This document shows positions 22,350 through 35,195 of a stretch of 64,000 nucleotides of DNA, piece by piece. A program made the position numbers and the translations under genes. This stretch comes from Allolobophora icterica (lineage: Eukaryota; Annelida; Clitellata; Crassiclitellata; Lumbricidae): positions 76,710,736-76,774,735 of the forward strand of contig OY744604.1 of assembly GCA_963556255.1 (NCBI GenBank). The letters are read 5' to 3'. Below the pieces are notes generated by a model. The model did no database searches. It was not told the origin of the DNA and saw only the letters and a program-made list of their open reading frames with translations. How positions within the stretch are numbered: the stretch's first letter is position 1; each line of letters starts with the position of its first letter.

Positions 22350-22632
22350 TGAGAAGTCGATAGCAAGTCGCTAAGTCAGTTGATAAGTCTAAGCGACTTA
22401 ATAAGTCGATAAGCATGCGACTTAGTCGACTGATCAACTCCTTAGCGACTGACTCCGGGTACTACTTCAACCTGTGATATAACAATCGAAATCTCTTTCC
22501 AATGAGCTGCTATTTTGGGACAGCAGTTACCTCAAAGTCATATACTCCCTTTTAAATTCTCAAATTTTTTGACTGGCCTTCCTCTCCCCATATTCTGCTA
22601 TGCGAACTTTAGTCGGGTCAATATACGATTTG

Positions 22633-22915
22633 ACCCTAAAAAATTGCAAGAAAACGTTTTATGCTGATTTTCGGGTGCATTTGGTCTGGAAATGAACATA
22701 CCAAAAGTTTACCAAAATCGGACCACGGGAAAAGGTCAAATTTTGGCGCCAAAAAAGATGGCCGCCAATGAGGAATGAATGACTCAAATGTACACAATTT
22801 GCTTAAATTGACAGAAGGAAATCATGTAACAATTTGCTAACAGGTGTTTCTAGACTAATTTGACCCTGCTGAAAACGCAGTAACGCAGTAACTTACTCTC
22901 ATCAAGGCCCCCAAA
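22633..22915. repeat. Repeat E, short copy
   Basis: Keeps both ends of repeat E (CCCTAAAAAATTGC... and AACGCAGTAACTTACTCTC) but has none of the 152-bp units or the LINE insert. Confidence 0.7.
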
Positions 22916-23207
22916 TCTCGGAGGCCCCAAACGAATACAAATATTAACTAAATAACCTTAACACCAGTTGCATCAAAAGGTTAGCTGTAATCGTGATAAA
23001 ATATGTTCTGTCGCAATATTCTGTGTTGACGACGCACAGGCAAGTGAGTCGGGGTTAACAGGAAGCCCTGTGCAGTTGAATCTACTCAGTGTAATCTAGT
23101 CTAATCTTCTAATGACTTCTGTATGATATCGTTGTCACTAGTCATAGAGTATTTAATTTCTTATACATTGAAGTGTTTGTTATATCAGTATTCATCATCA
23201 TGTCAAA

Positions 23208-23336
23208 ATGCCATTTGCTTTGCATGCTGGACTATATACGTTGTTGTTATTTATTTTTCCTGACATATTTAATATATTTGCTTTGCATGCTGGACTATAT
23301 ACGTTGTTGTTATTTATTTTCCCTGACATATTTATA
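23208..23336. repeat. Tandem duplication of about 66 bp
   Basis: TTTGCTTTGCATGCTGGACT and the following 45 bp occur twice head to tail with one base difference near the end. Confidence 0.75.
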
Positions 23337-23959
23337 TAATTATAGATGTTTGGTTTTATCTTTTGCAGCCTAGTCGAATGCACTGTATGTTTTAGTGTTG
23401 TACAAGTAAAAATCTCAATGAATGTTGTTGAAAAAGGAATCTTGAAATGCTTTACAATTTTATATATTTAGACCTCCTCTATATATTTATATAAAATAAA
23501 AAACATCGCCAATCTACAAGAAACTGAGCCAACTTTTCTTGATGTTGAAGTGTTGTGGTTAGCGTTCATGGAAACATCTCCTGCGTTTTTAATTTGGAAT
23601 TTCAAAAATAGCGAGTTAAATGCTGAAACTATGTTTCGGTCAAAGTATCAGGTCAGAAACAGCAAATGCAGAAACGCTTAGGCCTACTCCTTTGCAATCT
23701 AAATGAACTTTATCAACATTTTATTCTCAAGACAGGCCTGAAAATAGGAATATCAAAGTTTTGTGAACTGCGTCCTAAGTGCTGCATCCCAGTTGGTGCT
23801 TCTGGAACACATTCTATTTGTGTTTGCACCATTCACCAAAATTTCAAGCTAATGCTAGCTGCTCTCGACAAGAGTCTTGACTAGCACGAGACATCGAAAC
23901 AATGTATGATTCTTCGCTGTCACAGCTGTCCTGAACTCAGCCTTTACGTTATAGAATTG

Positions 23960-24064
23960 TTTATAATACTGCTTGTGTAAACTGTCTTACAGTGTTACTG
24001 ATATTGTGATCTTTTTGTATGCATTGTTGTAAAATATGAGCGTTTGTCTTGTATTAATAAAAGA

Positions 24065-24152
<88 letters not shown>
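23960..24152 (+). repeat. LINE-like 3' end with (ACTT)n tail
   Basis: AATAAAAGATT then about 21 ACTT units (24,066-24,151). A polyadenylation-like word followed by a short tandem tail is typical of CR1/L2-type 3' ends. The same tail ends the element at 63,170-63,208. Confidence 0.55.
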
Positions 24153-24156
24153 GTGA

Positions 24157-25955
24157 ATTTCTAGAGACACTAACCGAAAAAGACTATGATCCTGATGATG
24201 ATAAATAACTTTCAAACGATGGATGACAACAGATGGGACTACACTGGTTACACAGCAACATTCCATAGATTTCATTGACAATCTTATTGAATTGGCAGAC
24301 AGTCTGACGACCCATCATCATTGTCATAGCCAAACCCCAGAGTGCCTATCTATCCACTACGAAGAAAAACCTTACGGCGGGCTCATGTATAATGATTCTT
24401 GACCTTGCAGAGAATTATTCGTTTATTGTGCAGGATGTAGCTCAGGGATACATGTATCACTGTGATAACAGCCAAGCTACTTTGCACCCATTTTCCATCT
24501 ACTACACTGACAATAGAGGTCAACTGCAGACAATGAGCTTGTTTGTTATTAGTGCCTACATGAAACATGATACCATTACAGTTCATTCATTCCAAACTGT
24601 TGTGTTGAAACACTTGAAAGAAGCCATTCCAGAACTCCTCAAGGTTATATACTTCACTAATGGTGCTGCTTCCCAGTACAAAAACTTCAAAAACTTGCTA
24701 ATCTGCTTCACCATCCCAATGATTATGGACTGGATGCTGAATGGAACTCTTTCGGCTCAAGTCATGGGAAGAACACATGTGATGGGATAGGTGGCACTGT
24801 TAAACGATTGACATCCAGGGCAAGTCTTCAAAGGACGCTTAGTGATCACATCATGACTCCCCATGAGTTGTTTGATTGGTGTAATGAGAATATTAAAGGA
24901 ATAACTTTCTCTTTGTTCCTTCAGCTACAGTGTAGGAAGAGTCAACAGTGATGGTTGAACGTTTCTCACAATACAAAACTATTCCCGGAACCAGAGAAAA
25001 CCACTAGTTTGTGCCCTTATCCCAGTGCCAATTAAAGATGGCCAGAGAATCTGGAGATTCAGACTTCGCTATTATCAACACTGTTGCATATTCACATCTA
25101 CAAACAGACACAGCACCAGTCTTGAAACCAGGTCAGTATGTAACGTTTATGCAGTGATGGGCACTAAACTAATTTTTTTTAGTTAAACTAAAACTATTTT
25201 CCAACTAAAAATTTTTAGTTTAACTAAAGTTAGCAACTAATTTTGGAAATTAGTTAACTAAACTAAAAAAAAGTAGTTAAAGTTTTTCCAGCGTTTTTCC
25301 AACAATTTACGACAAACATTTTCACAATAACAGAGGTTAAGTGAACTGTATACAGAGCGTCAATGACAATTTCACCTTCAAACTATACAATGTGTACTGT
25401 TCTAGCATACAGTTACAGGCATCCTGTAAGTAGTGTATGAATTTGAAAACACAGGCTGTTAATGCAAAAAAAACATGCAGTGTTAATCAATGAGTTTCAC
25501 GTTGAGTTGTTGACAGTGTTCAATGTTCATTGCATAAAATAGTTGCATATTGCTTATTTTTTAGTTAAACGTTTTAGTTAGCAACTACAAATTTTTAGTT
25601 AAACTATTGTTTTAACTAAACTATTTATTTTTAGTTGAACTTCATCCTTAACAAAAAAAATTAGTTAAACTAAAAGTTAGCAACTTTTTAGTTAACTATT
25701 GCCCATCACTGCGTGTATGGTAGCTCGGAAAATACAGTACGAAAGAGAGCAGGATGACTATGAAGTCAAGTTTATGCATCCATGTGGGCCTGGCAAAGCT
25801 TACAGCTGGCCAACCAGAGAAGATGTCTGCTGGGTCCCAAAGATGAGCATTCTCCGTTCCGTGGTACAAGCAACTACAACTTCTGGTCGACTGTATTATA
25901 TGCCAGAAGAGATTGACAGAGATATTATGAACCGTGCTTCAATACCTACCTTGTG
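24157..25955 (+). pseudogene. Degenerate transposase-like gene (TNGAASQYKN family)
   Basis: Coding traces run REFLETLTEKDYDPDDD, TLVTQQHSIDFIDNL, then an open frame with ILDLAENYSFIVQDVAQGY and VIYFTNGAASQYKNFKNL. After a one-base frameshift near 24,705 follow DAEWNSFGSSHGKNTCDGIG and GTVKRLTSRASLQRTLSDHI. After the hAT MITE comes MVARKIQYEREQDDYEVKF to the stop near 25,953. The Asp-containing motifs spaced along the chain and the Cys-Asp-Gly motif resemble a large set of uncharacterised invertebrate proteins with an RNase-H-like, DDE-type appearance. Function as a transposase is inference. The copy has stops, a frameshift and a MITE, and its 5' end abuts the (ACTT)n tail, so it is dead. Confidence 0.65.
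25152..25711. mobile_element. hAT MITE (CAGTGATGGGCA family), copy B
   Basis: Ends CAGTGATGGGCACTAAAC and TATTGCCCATCACTG, with 8-bp target duplication CGTTTATG / CGTGTATG. Removing the element and one target copy rejoins the reading frame of the surrounding transposase-like pseudogene (QYVTFM to VARKIQ), which confirms the boundaries. Confidence 0.9.
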
Positions 25956-26195
25956 ACCTCTATAGGAATAATCACAGTATGACAATCACTCTTTACGCGA
26001 CATTAGAACTGTAAAATTCTGAATGTTACATTCCATACATTCCAAATAATTCAGAACAGAATATATTGAGATCTGTGTATTGACATAAATTTGCTACAAT
26101 TCTGAATGTCACATTAAAATAAAAGTGTATAAAAAACTGACACACCTACATATAGTGCTTTTGTGGGGCTCTTAAAATGCACTGTGTAAAACTTA

Positions 26196-26240
<45 letters not shown>
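26196..26240. repeat. (AT)n microsatellite
   Basis: About 22 TA units immediately left of the hAT MITE target site. Confidence 0.9.
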
Positions 26241-26244
<4 letters not shown>

Positions 26245-26248
26245 GACA

Positions 26249-26982
26249 CAGGGGCGGATCCAGAAGGTTTATCAGGGGGGGCCAAAAATATTACATACAT
26301 ACGTACTTACATACATAGAAACAGGCATACGTACATACGTGCATACATACATACATACATACACACATACACACATAATTACATACATACATACATACTT
26401 ACATGCATATATACATATGTATGATTTTTCATGGACCCAAAAAGTAAAAGAAATTCGCGCGTGAGCGCGAAAAAATTTTTTGACCTCTTTTTGACCAGAT
26501 CAGTTCAAAACTGTCCCCCACCAGTCAAACAAGATCGCCGCATCTGCATACATACATACACACTTACATATAATTACATACATACATGCATACTGTCACA
26601 CAAATTCCGACCTTTGTCGTTTCTCCCGACCACCGATTTCTACCAGGATGCCGACTGTTGGTCGGGAGTGGCGAATAAGCCTTAACTGTGCGCGCTATAG
26701 AAAACGCCGTTCACGTCATTGCATTACGAACGTATACATGGCAATTACAATTTCTCTACAATACATACATACATACGTATGCATACATACATACATACAT
26801 ACATAATTACATACTAATAAATCAAATTGTCCGGTTTGATTTTATCATTTTCTTTATAGTCATTTTATTTTCCTCATGAAAGACCACGTAGTGATCATCG
26901 TCTACTTCGGGATGGGGGGGCCACGTCCTGTGTAAATTTCAGGGGGGCATGGCCGGATTGGCCCCCCTTGGATCCGCCCCTG
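26249..26982. mobile_element. hAT MITE (CAGGGGCGGATCC family), copy 2
   Basis: Ends CAGGGGCGGATCCAGAAGG and CCTTGGATCCGCCCCTG. Perfect 8-bp target duplication CATAGACA (26,241-26,248 and 26,983-26,990). The interior has several CATA-type simple tracts. Same family as 4815-5218. Confidence 0.92.
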
Positions 26983-27769
26983 CATAGACATACATGTGAC
27001 ACATGAAACATGTTCAGGAAATAATGTAAACTTTTTATCTAATTTATTTCTAATTTTTAATTAAATTTCTATGCAGAAAGTAGGCTACTGCAATTTTAAC
27101 ATTTTCGAATGTTCAGATATATCTTTATTTCGACCACTTACAATTGTGTGAGGGACTCATGTGCACCATACAAACCATATATCACTGGAAAGGTCTGTTC
27201 AAGCTCTACAAACTAACTCAAAAGCATTGTTCTAGCTGTTGTCCCACATGCCCATACCAGCAGCCGAAGATGAGGCAGTTTACGGGTCGGACCAACTTCA
27301 AAGACTCATATCACCATGGAGACATAGAGTAATAAGGTTAATATTTGTTATATACAGAGTGCAGATAACAGAAACGTTAAATAGTTGTAATATCTTTTGT
27401 AGTCTTCACTGCTATAATGTCTCGAGTATTGAAAATTTAGACGAGCAACTGTTATTTTGCCTTTTTACACCAGTATTATTGGGAAAGTAATTGCTTAAAA
27501 TCATAACCATTAGCAGAATCGAGGCGTTGAGCGCCAGAGCGGCCTAACCCTCAAATTTTCCAATATGGTGTTTATGATGCCAATCAATTCATTTACCGTG
27601 TATCTACTAGTGCCAGAGTGGCCTAACCCACATTCTTCTTTGTATTAGCTAGTGTATGGAAAGTTCGTTCTGGCCCTGGCAGGTGCGCTGATGCCAGAGT
27701 GGCCTAACCCTCAAGATCTGTTTTTGGTGTCTTTTCTCGCTTGAAGTTTCTTACTATCGCTCACTAAAA

Positions 27770-30396
27770 ATGTTCGCGAAAACTCGTAAAAGTAATAATC
27801 TTAAGGCAGATTTAATAAAGTCCGTGATGGATAACGATGACTTTAGTATCGGAGGTGAAAGTGACAGCGTTAGTAGCCACAATACGATTCTATGCAACGC
27901 ACAATGTTCCGATGTTATGGACGCAGTCTCCGCTGTCGAAGGTAGGCCTAATGTAATTAAAGATAAACGTGGCCTATATCTTATTTCGCATTGAATAATG
28001 TCGTGTTATAGTGCATTTAACTCGTCGCTTAAATGTGTTTTCATAGAAAGTAAGCTACAGAAAATTGTATAGGATCAGTGCAATAATTAAGAAACTTTAA
28101 CAGTGATCAGTGAGTGCCAAATGTTAATTGATTTACTGGATCTTGATTCAATAAAATTAATTATCTTTCATTACAGTACTTCTTCATGACTATTACCATT
28201 CTGACTTAATTTTCTTTTGAGTGCTAATAAACGTTTTTAGTTTACAATATGTTACAATCATAACGTTACAGTTTTGTAAAAATGCTATAGGTCATGAATG
28301 GAAGGAAACTGTGTAGGATTATTGCAATAATTAAGAAATGTTAACAGTGTGGATCAATGCGTACCCACTGCAACTGTTCATTGATTTACGGGATCTTGAT
28401 TCAACAAATTACCTTTGATTACAGTACTTCCTGACTTAACTTTCTTTTGAGTGCAAATAGAGGTTTTTTGAGTTTAAAAATACATAACATTAGAGTTTTG
28501 TAAAATGTTATAGGTCCTATGGTGGAAGAAATAGGTACCTTGCAACTGGATGTTGAAACTGAGCCATTTGAAGATACACCAAAGCAGAGAGGCCGTAAAA
28601 GAATTCGCAATCTCGATCAGTGGAAGAAAAACATGAGAAAGAGACTACGCCAAAGTGGAAAAGAATATGCTTCAACCACTGGACAAACAGTAGGGGCCAA
28701 AACATTCCACTTCATTGACTGTCACTGCCCTCTGAAGTGCAGTGAAAAGATTGGAGATGACCGACAAAAGTGGTTGCATCACAGTTTCTATGCAACAGCT
28801 GACTGGTCGATGCAGTCTGCATTTGTTGCTGGCCATGTCAGAATTTGCAACAAAAAGAGGACATACACAAAGTCTGAAGTGTCTCGGCGAGCCACTTCTA
28901 AGTATTACTTCTTTCCAAATAGTGATGGCGTGGACACTCGTGTGTGCAAGGAGTTCTTTAAAGGTGTGCTGAGCATAAATGACGGCAGAATTTCTAGAGT
29001 CACAAAGAGAAAAGTTACTGGAACTACAATGGCTGACCTTAGAGGCAATCATGTGCCCCACAACAAAACCCCAGATGCTGAGCGACAGTTTGTTAAGCAG
29101 TTTATAGGAGAATTTCCTACATACACCTCGCACTACAGCCGAAACAAGAATCCAAATCGGTTCTATCTAGCACCTGATATGAACATCTCGATAATGTACC
29201 AGTTGCTGAAGAGTAGATGCATAGAGGAAAGTCCGCCCAAGAAACCAGTCAGTGAACACGTGTTCCGAGAGATCTTCAATCATGAGTTCAATCTACATTT
29301 TCATGCACCTCTTCAAGACACTTGTAAGACGTGTGATTCCTTGAATGCTAAAATCAAATCTTGTGACACTGAAAGTGAGCTGCGCAAACTAAAATTGGAA
29401 TTGGAATTACATCAGCGCAAGGCTGATAGTGCACGAACCGCACTCCAAGAAGATGCAGCTCGCAGTAAGATTCCAGAGAATAATCTTACTGTCTTAACCT
29501 TTGACCTGCAGAAAACTCTACCAACCCCTGTTTTATCAACAGGAATTTGTTATTACAAGCGCCAACTCTGGACCTACAACCTTGGCATTCATTCTATGAA
29601 TGATGATGTTGGCTATATGTATGTTTGGAATGAGTCAGAGGCTTCACGAGGACCCGAAGAAATAGCTTCCGCATTACTTTACCACATAAAGAAACATGTT
29701 AGAACCAACAACCTGATTTGTTATTCGGACTGCTGTGGCGGTCAAAACCGAAACATCAAGATGGCTCTCATGTGGAACTATGTTGTGCAAAGTGATCAAT
29801 TTTTGGTTGACAACATTGATCACAAGTTTCTCATTCCTGGTCACACTTACCTTCCAAACGATCAAGATTTTGGATTGATTGAGAAGAATAAAAGGTACTA
29901 CAATGAAATTTTTGTTCCAGCTGATTGGATAAGAGTCATTGAAAGTGCTAAGAAACGAAAGCCAAAGTTTACTGTTACAAGGTTAACCAAGAGTGAGTTT
30001 TTTAGCTTGAAGAAGCTTGAAGAAAATAGTGTAAATAGAAAAACTGACAACAGTGGACAGAAAGTAATGTGGCTTAAAATTCACTGGCTGCATTTCAACA
30101 GGCTTAACCCACATCGCATTGACTTCAAGTACTGTCTTAATGAAGATGCGCCATTGATGTCAGTTGATGTTGGAAAACACAAACGAGGACGGCACCAAAA
30201 CATCGGCAACGTCGAACTCTCGCTGTTGTATCCAGAAGGAAAGCAAATTGCCAAAGCCAAGATGCTAGATCTGAAGTCACTGCTGCCCTTTATACCCCCA
30301 ATCCATCATAATTTCTACAAACAGTTGAAATCTGATGCCAGTGATGAGGTAGAGGAGGTGATATGGACAGATTCTGAGGATGGAGGTCAGCAATGA
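27770..30396 (+). CDS. Intact two-exon transposase-like protein, 684 aa
   Basis: Exon 1 is 27,770-27,941 (MFAKTRKSNNLKADLIK..., acidic, phase 1, donor GTAGGC). Exon 2 is 28,514-30,396 (acceptor TGTTATAG), and the join is in frame (SAVEG to PMVEEIG). Exon 2 numbering from its Met at 28,519: basic region RGRKRIRNLDQWKKNMRKRL near 24-45; Cys cluster DCHCPLKC near 67-74; CKTC near 270; charged helix; then LTFDLQ (Asp329), YSDCCGGQNRN (Asp404) and NDQDFGLIEK (Asp448/Asp450/Glu455). Those three blocks give an Asp-Asp-Asp/Glu layout like an RNase-H-fold transposase. The family matches uncharacterised invertebrate proteins with this block, which I believe carry the DUF7869 label. AATAAA lies at about 30,699. 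Confidence 0.7.
28060..28530 (+). repeat. Tandem duplication of intron end and 3' splice site
   Basis: Two units of about 230 bp share CAATAATTAAGAAA, ATCTTGATTCAA, CTTTCTTTTGAGTGC and end in TTTTGTAAAA(A)TG.TATAGGTC at about 28,291 and 28,516. The first unit ends in a copy of the acceptor followed by ATGAATGGAAG, a decoy start of exon 2. Confidence 0.65.
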
Positions 30397-30469
30397 ATGA
30401 TGCCGTAACTTCATAGTTCAAACTCAAGCTGAATGATTATGGACAAAACTACTGATGAGGAACAGTAAT

Positions 30470-30600
30470 TAATGATGTTTTATACCCCCTTTCCCCAAAC
30501 CCTTATAATTTTATAAACAGTTTTTATAAACAGTTGATACCAGTGATGAGGAGGCGATATGGACAATCTGAGTATGAAGATGAAAAATGAAAAATGATGC
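30470..30600 (+). repeat. Decayed copy of the transposase gene's 3' end
   Basis: TTTATAAACAGTTGATACCA and GTGATGAGGAGGCGATATGG repeat the last codons and following bases of the 684-aa gene (30,310-30,400) about 200 bp further on, with deletions. Confidence 0.55.
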
Positions 30601-31147
30601 TGGACCTTCAGACTCAAACTGACCCATTATGGTCTAAACTGTACTGAATGCTATTTCAATTATCACTCACTCATTTTACTTCTGTTTTTTTTATCACAAT
30701 AAAACAAGGTGGTTAACCTTCAATATTAAAACATATGGAATTTGTTGATTTTCGTAAGTGCCAGAGTGGCCTAACCTACACTTGACCTCTACAAATAACC
30801 TTATAAAGTGACCATAGTATTCACGTTGTAGTCTACAACCGGCCTGGAAATGCCATTTGGATCAGAGCAATTGGTAAACAGTTAAAACTGCCTAAAGCAT
30901 AATTACCTGATTTATGCTTTGCATTCAAATCTTATTTTTGCATTTTCTCAAAACTACATCCAGTGGGGTTAGGCCACTCAGAAAGTATACAAAAAGTCGT
31001 ACAAAATCACAAAATTTTGCAACCCTGAGATATTGGCCTCTAAACATGTCACCAAGTTCAAACATATGGGAGTGCGTCAGATCCCCTCCATTTCCGTCAG
31101 CCATACAATGAAGATACGTATTGATAGGCATCTGAATATTTCAATAT

Positions 31148-34100
31148 GATATACAAACACATCCTCTCACTGAAATTATAAATAGTTCTCTACAGAACGG
31201 AATAGTTCCGGAATCACTGAAAATGGCGAAAGTAGTGCCTATACTTAACCTTCGCAGGACGGAAACATTTTACGATACACGGAGGACGGAAAGGGGTAAT
31301 TTTTAACTCCAAAACAATATATAATATCTCAGCTCACATGTAAGCTACGATGACAAATGAAGTGTCAATTGTAACATTTCCAAGGTCAAGGTATCGATTT
31401 ATCATAGTGGCAATAGTGTGTAAATACTACTTTTCAAGATGGCGGCCAAAATGGCCGTCAAAACACAAAAAATGTATATCTCAGCACGTAGGTAAGCTCC
31501 AATGACAAATAAAGTGTGAATTGCAACATTTGCAAGGTCAGGACATCGATCTATCATAGTGGCAATAGTGTGCGAATACTATTGTCCAAGATGGCGGCCA
31601 ACATGGCCGCCCAAAACATATCAATATGTATATCTCAGCTCATAACTAATTTACAATGACAAATCAAGTGTCCATTGTAACATTCCCAGGGTCAAGGAAT
31701 CGATTTATCGTAGTGGCAATAGTGTGGAAATACTATTTTCCAAGATGGCGGCCAATATGGCCGCCAGACACAACAATATGTATTTCTCAGCTCATAGGTA
31801 AGCTACAATTGCAAATGAATTGTCAATTGTAACATATTCAGGGTCAAGGATTCGATTTATCATAGTGGCAATAGTGTAGGAATAATGCTTTCCAAGATGG
31901 CGGCCAATATGGCCGCGAAAACACAAAAATATATATATCTCAGCACATAGGTAGGCTACAATGACAAATCAATTGTAACATTTCTAAGGTCAAGAAATCA
32001 AACTATCGTAGTTGCAATCGTGTGGGAATACTAATTTCCAAGATGGCGGCCAACATGACCGCCAAAACACAAAAATATGTACATCTCAGGTTGTAGGTAA
32101 GCTCCAATGACAAATGAAGTGTCAATTGTAACATTTCCAAGGTCAGGGAATCGATTTATCGCAGTGGCAATGGTGACCGATCAGTCAGCTGACTGATAAT
32201 TCCTATTTTTGTGTTTTGTCGGCCATATTGGCCGCCATCTTGGATAATAGTATTCACACGCTATTTTCACTACGATAAATGAATTCCTTGACCTTGGAAA
32301 TGCTACAATTGACACTTCATTTGTCATTATATCTTACCTACAAGCCGAGATATACACATTTTTGTGTTTTGGCGGCCATGTTGGCCGCCATCTTGGACAG
32401 TGGTATTCACACACTATTACCACTGCGATAAATCGATTCCCTTACCTTGGAAATATTACAATTGACACTTCATTTGTCATTTTAGGTTACCTATGAGCTG
32501 AGACATGCATATTTTTGTTTTGGCGGCCATATTGGCCGCCATCTTGGAAAATAAACTCTCCACAATTATGAAACTATTAACACTCAGTTCCATGGTAGAT
32601 TCCACACTTGAGTTATGATTGGAAGTCACTTATGAGCTCATATCTTTGAAAAACATATCTGCCCTATGAACGAAAAAATAACGACGTCGAGGACGAAGAG
32701 GGGTAAATTTTTACCCCAGGACACTTTGGATTGAAAAATCTTTTTCCCACCACATGGCAATGTGGTGGGTATGCAGTCAGAATATGTCATTGGTGGTAAC
32801 TTGCAAACACATGGAACGACAAATGATACCTACCTACAGTTGCTCCGCAATCAACATCCAAACACCCCTGGGGTAATTATTTACCCCTTTCCGTCCTGCC
32901 AAGGTTAAAAAAGGAAACAAAGAGAATATTACAAATTATAGGCCTATTTCGATCTTGCCATTATTTGCAAAATTTTTCGAAAAGGTTATGTACGATAAAT
33001 TAATCTCGTATATTCAAAAAAACTAACATGATACATCCATCCCAACATGGCTTTCAAGCGGGTCACTCGACCTTCATGGCACTCTTGGATATGGAAGAAA
33101 TAATATCCAAATCTATCGATAAAAATGAATATTCTGTGGGGGTGTTTTTGAACCTTGCCAAGGCTTTCGACACCGTACGTCATAAAATACTACTAAAAAA
33201 CTAAGCCACTACGGGATCAGAGGAATACAGTTAAAATGGTTTCAGAGTTACTTAGATAATCGTAAGCAAAGTGTTGAATGTAAGGGGGCCATTTCGGGTT
33301 TGGGTAATATTGCCTTCGGAGTCCCCCAAGGGTCCAATCTTGGGCCAATCCTCTTTGTAATTTATATTAATGATCTAGCCTCTGTCTCCACTGCCCTATA
33401 TTGTATACTGTTCGCAGATGATACGAGCTTAGTATACTCAAATACCTCGTATGAAAGTCTCATGGTAACAGTGAATCGAGAGTTAAGGAAGGTGAATGAC
33501 TGGTTTCATGTGAACAAACTTACACTCAATACTGACAAAACAAATTTAATCATTTTCAAATCACATAGGAAAATCAAACCTGTAAACTGGCTATTCCATC
33601 TTAATAACCATCCGATTACACAAGTGGAGAATACTAAGTTCCTGGGAGTCTTTATAGACCAACACCTTAATTGGAAAGCACATTTAGACTATATTTCGTT
33701 GAAAATTGCAAAGAACACAGGTATACGCTCAAGAATAGCCTATTTACTCCCTCAAGACATCAGAAAAAGTTTTTACTTTACATTGATATACCCCTACCTA
33801 TCCTACTGTAATTTCGTATGGGCATCCACTTATCCGTCTCGTCTACAAAAACTGAACACTTTACAAAGAAAAGCCATAAAAATGATTGCTGGAGTGGAAT
33901 ACAGAGCCTCAACTCACATTATCTTTACTAAGCTGAAGTTATTAAACATCATTCAAATCAGAAACTATCAAATAGCAGAACTATTCTATTGCTTCGAGCA
34001 TGCTATGCTGCCTATATCTTATGCTAATTACTTCGCTAAAGCATCGATGACCCACACATATCACACAAGGGGAGCACAACTATATAGGCCTAGACCCATT

Positions 34101-34259
34101 AAAGTTCGCACGAATCTTAGAGCTTTTAATATTAAAGCACTGGGACCGCAGATCTGGAATTCTATTCAACTAAATATTAAGACAGCACAAAGTAGGAGAC
34201 AGTTTAGGATTCTTTTGAAGGAGTTTCTCTTAACCACATCTTCTAGTGCAGCGACTTAA
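31148..34259 (+). pseudogene. CR1-like LINE reverse transcriptase, 5' truncated, with nested insertion
   Basis: Coding traces begin HPLTEIINSSLQNGIVPESL, stop at the TTAA where a foldback element sits, and resume at 32,905 with KKGNKENITNYRPISILP. Then come STFMALLDMEEI, LAKAFDTVRHKI, GVPQGSNLGPILFVIYIND, the catalytic FADDTSLVY near 33,411-33,440, and LTLNTDKTNLIIF. The frame ends with AFNIKALGPQIWNSI at 34,259. The last 319 codons are open; a one-base deletion near 33,200 breaks the upstream part. The protein would copy element RNA into the genome; this copy is inactive. Confidence 0.88.
31249..32904. mobile_element. TTAA-flanked foldback element with tandem-repeat arms
   Basis: Ends CCTTCGCAGGACGGAAA and TTTCCGTCCTGCCAAGG form 17-bp inverted repeats (one mismatch). 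TTAA lies at 31,245-31,248 and 32,905-32,908. The interior has six or so units of about 150 bp with TCTCAGCTCATAGGTAAGC and AAGATGGCGGCCAA. From about 32,200 the same unit appears about three times inverted. TTAA duplication and CC.T ends suggest a non-autonomous piggyBac-like element. Removing it with one TTAA restores the LINE frame. Confidence 0.85.
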
Positions 34260-34916
<657 letters not shown>

Positions 34917-35012
34917 CAAACAACAAACCAGTAAAATGCCAGCTAAATCTGAGATAGGTCAGTTAGGCCAACAGGCCCTCGGTGCCTTCACATGGACTGG
35001 CCCATAGGCCAG

Positions 35013-35195
35013 TGGTTCTCAACCTTTTACATCGGTACGCACTTTGCAACATCGGGATGTCAACGTGACCCACCCCACGGAAATCCAAGGGAACCCATAT
35101 GTTTATGCGTTTCGCCGCTTTCGCGACTAAATATTCAGACCATAATAGCGTATAAGTAAGCTATAAAATAAATAATATCGTATTAAAATTACAGA
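35013..35195. mobile_element. hAT-like end (CAGTGGTTCTCAACC)
   Basis: CAGTGGTTCTCAACCTTTTA is a typical hAT terminal sequence. The segment ATTCAGACCATAATAGCGTA at about 35,134 recurs at 36,468, linking this to the next hAT-like copy. The other end was not found. Confidence 0.5.

Larger units (their letters stand above)
27534..30985 (+). mobile_element. Candidate autonomous DNA transposon with iterated GAGTGGCCTAACC motif
   Basis: The motif GCCAGAGTGGCCTAACCC is present at about 27,541 (one variant base), 27,612 and 27,695 on the left. On the right it occurs at about 30,758 in direct orientation and at about 30,965 in inverted form (GGGGTTAGGCCACTCAG). Between the outer copies lies one intact two-exon gene. 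Clustered subterminal repeats with an inverted outer copy are what transposase binding sites look like. I could not fix the exact ends or a target duplication, so the borders are approximate. Confidence 0.55.

Noticed and set aside
28672..29133. 153-codon minus-strand frame
   Set aside because: Antisense shadow of the 684-aa transposase-like gene.
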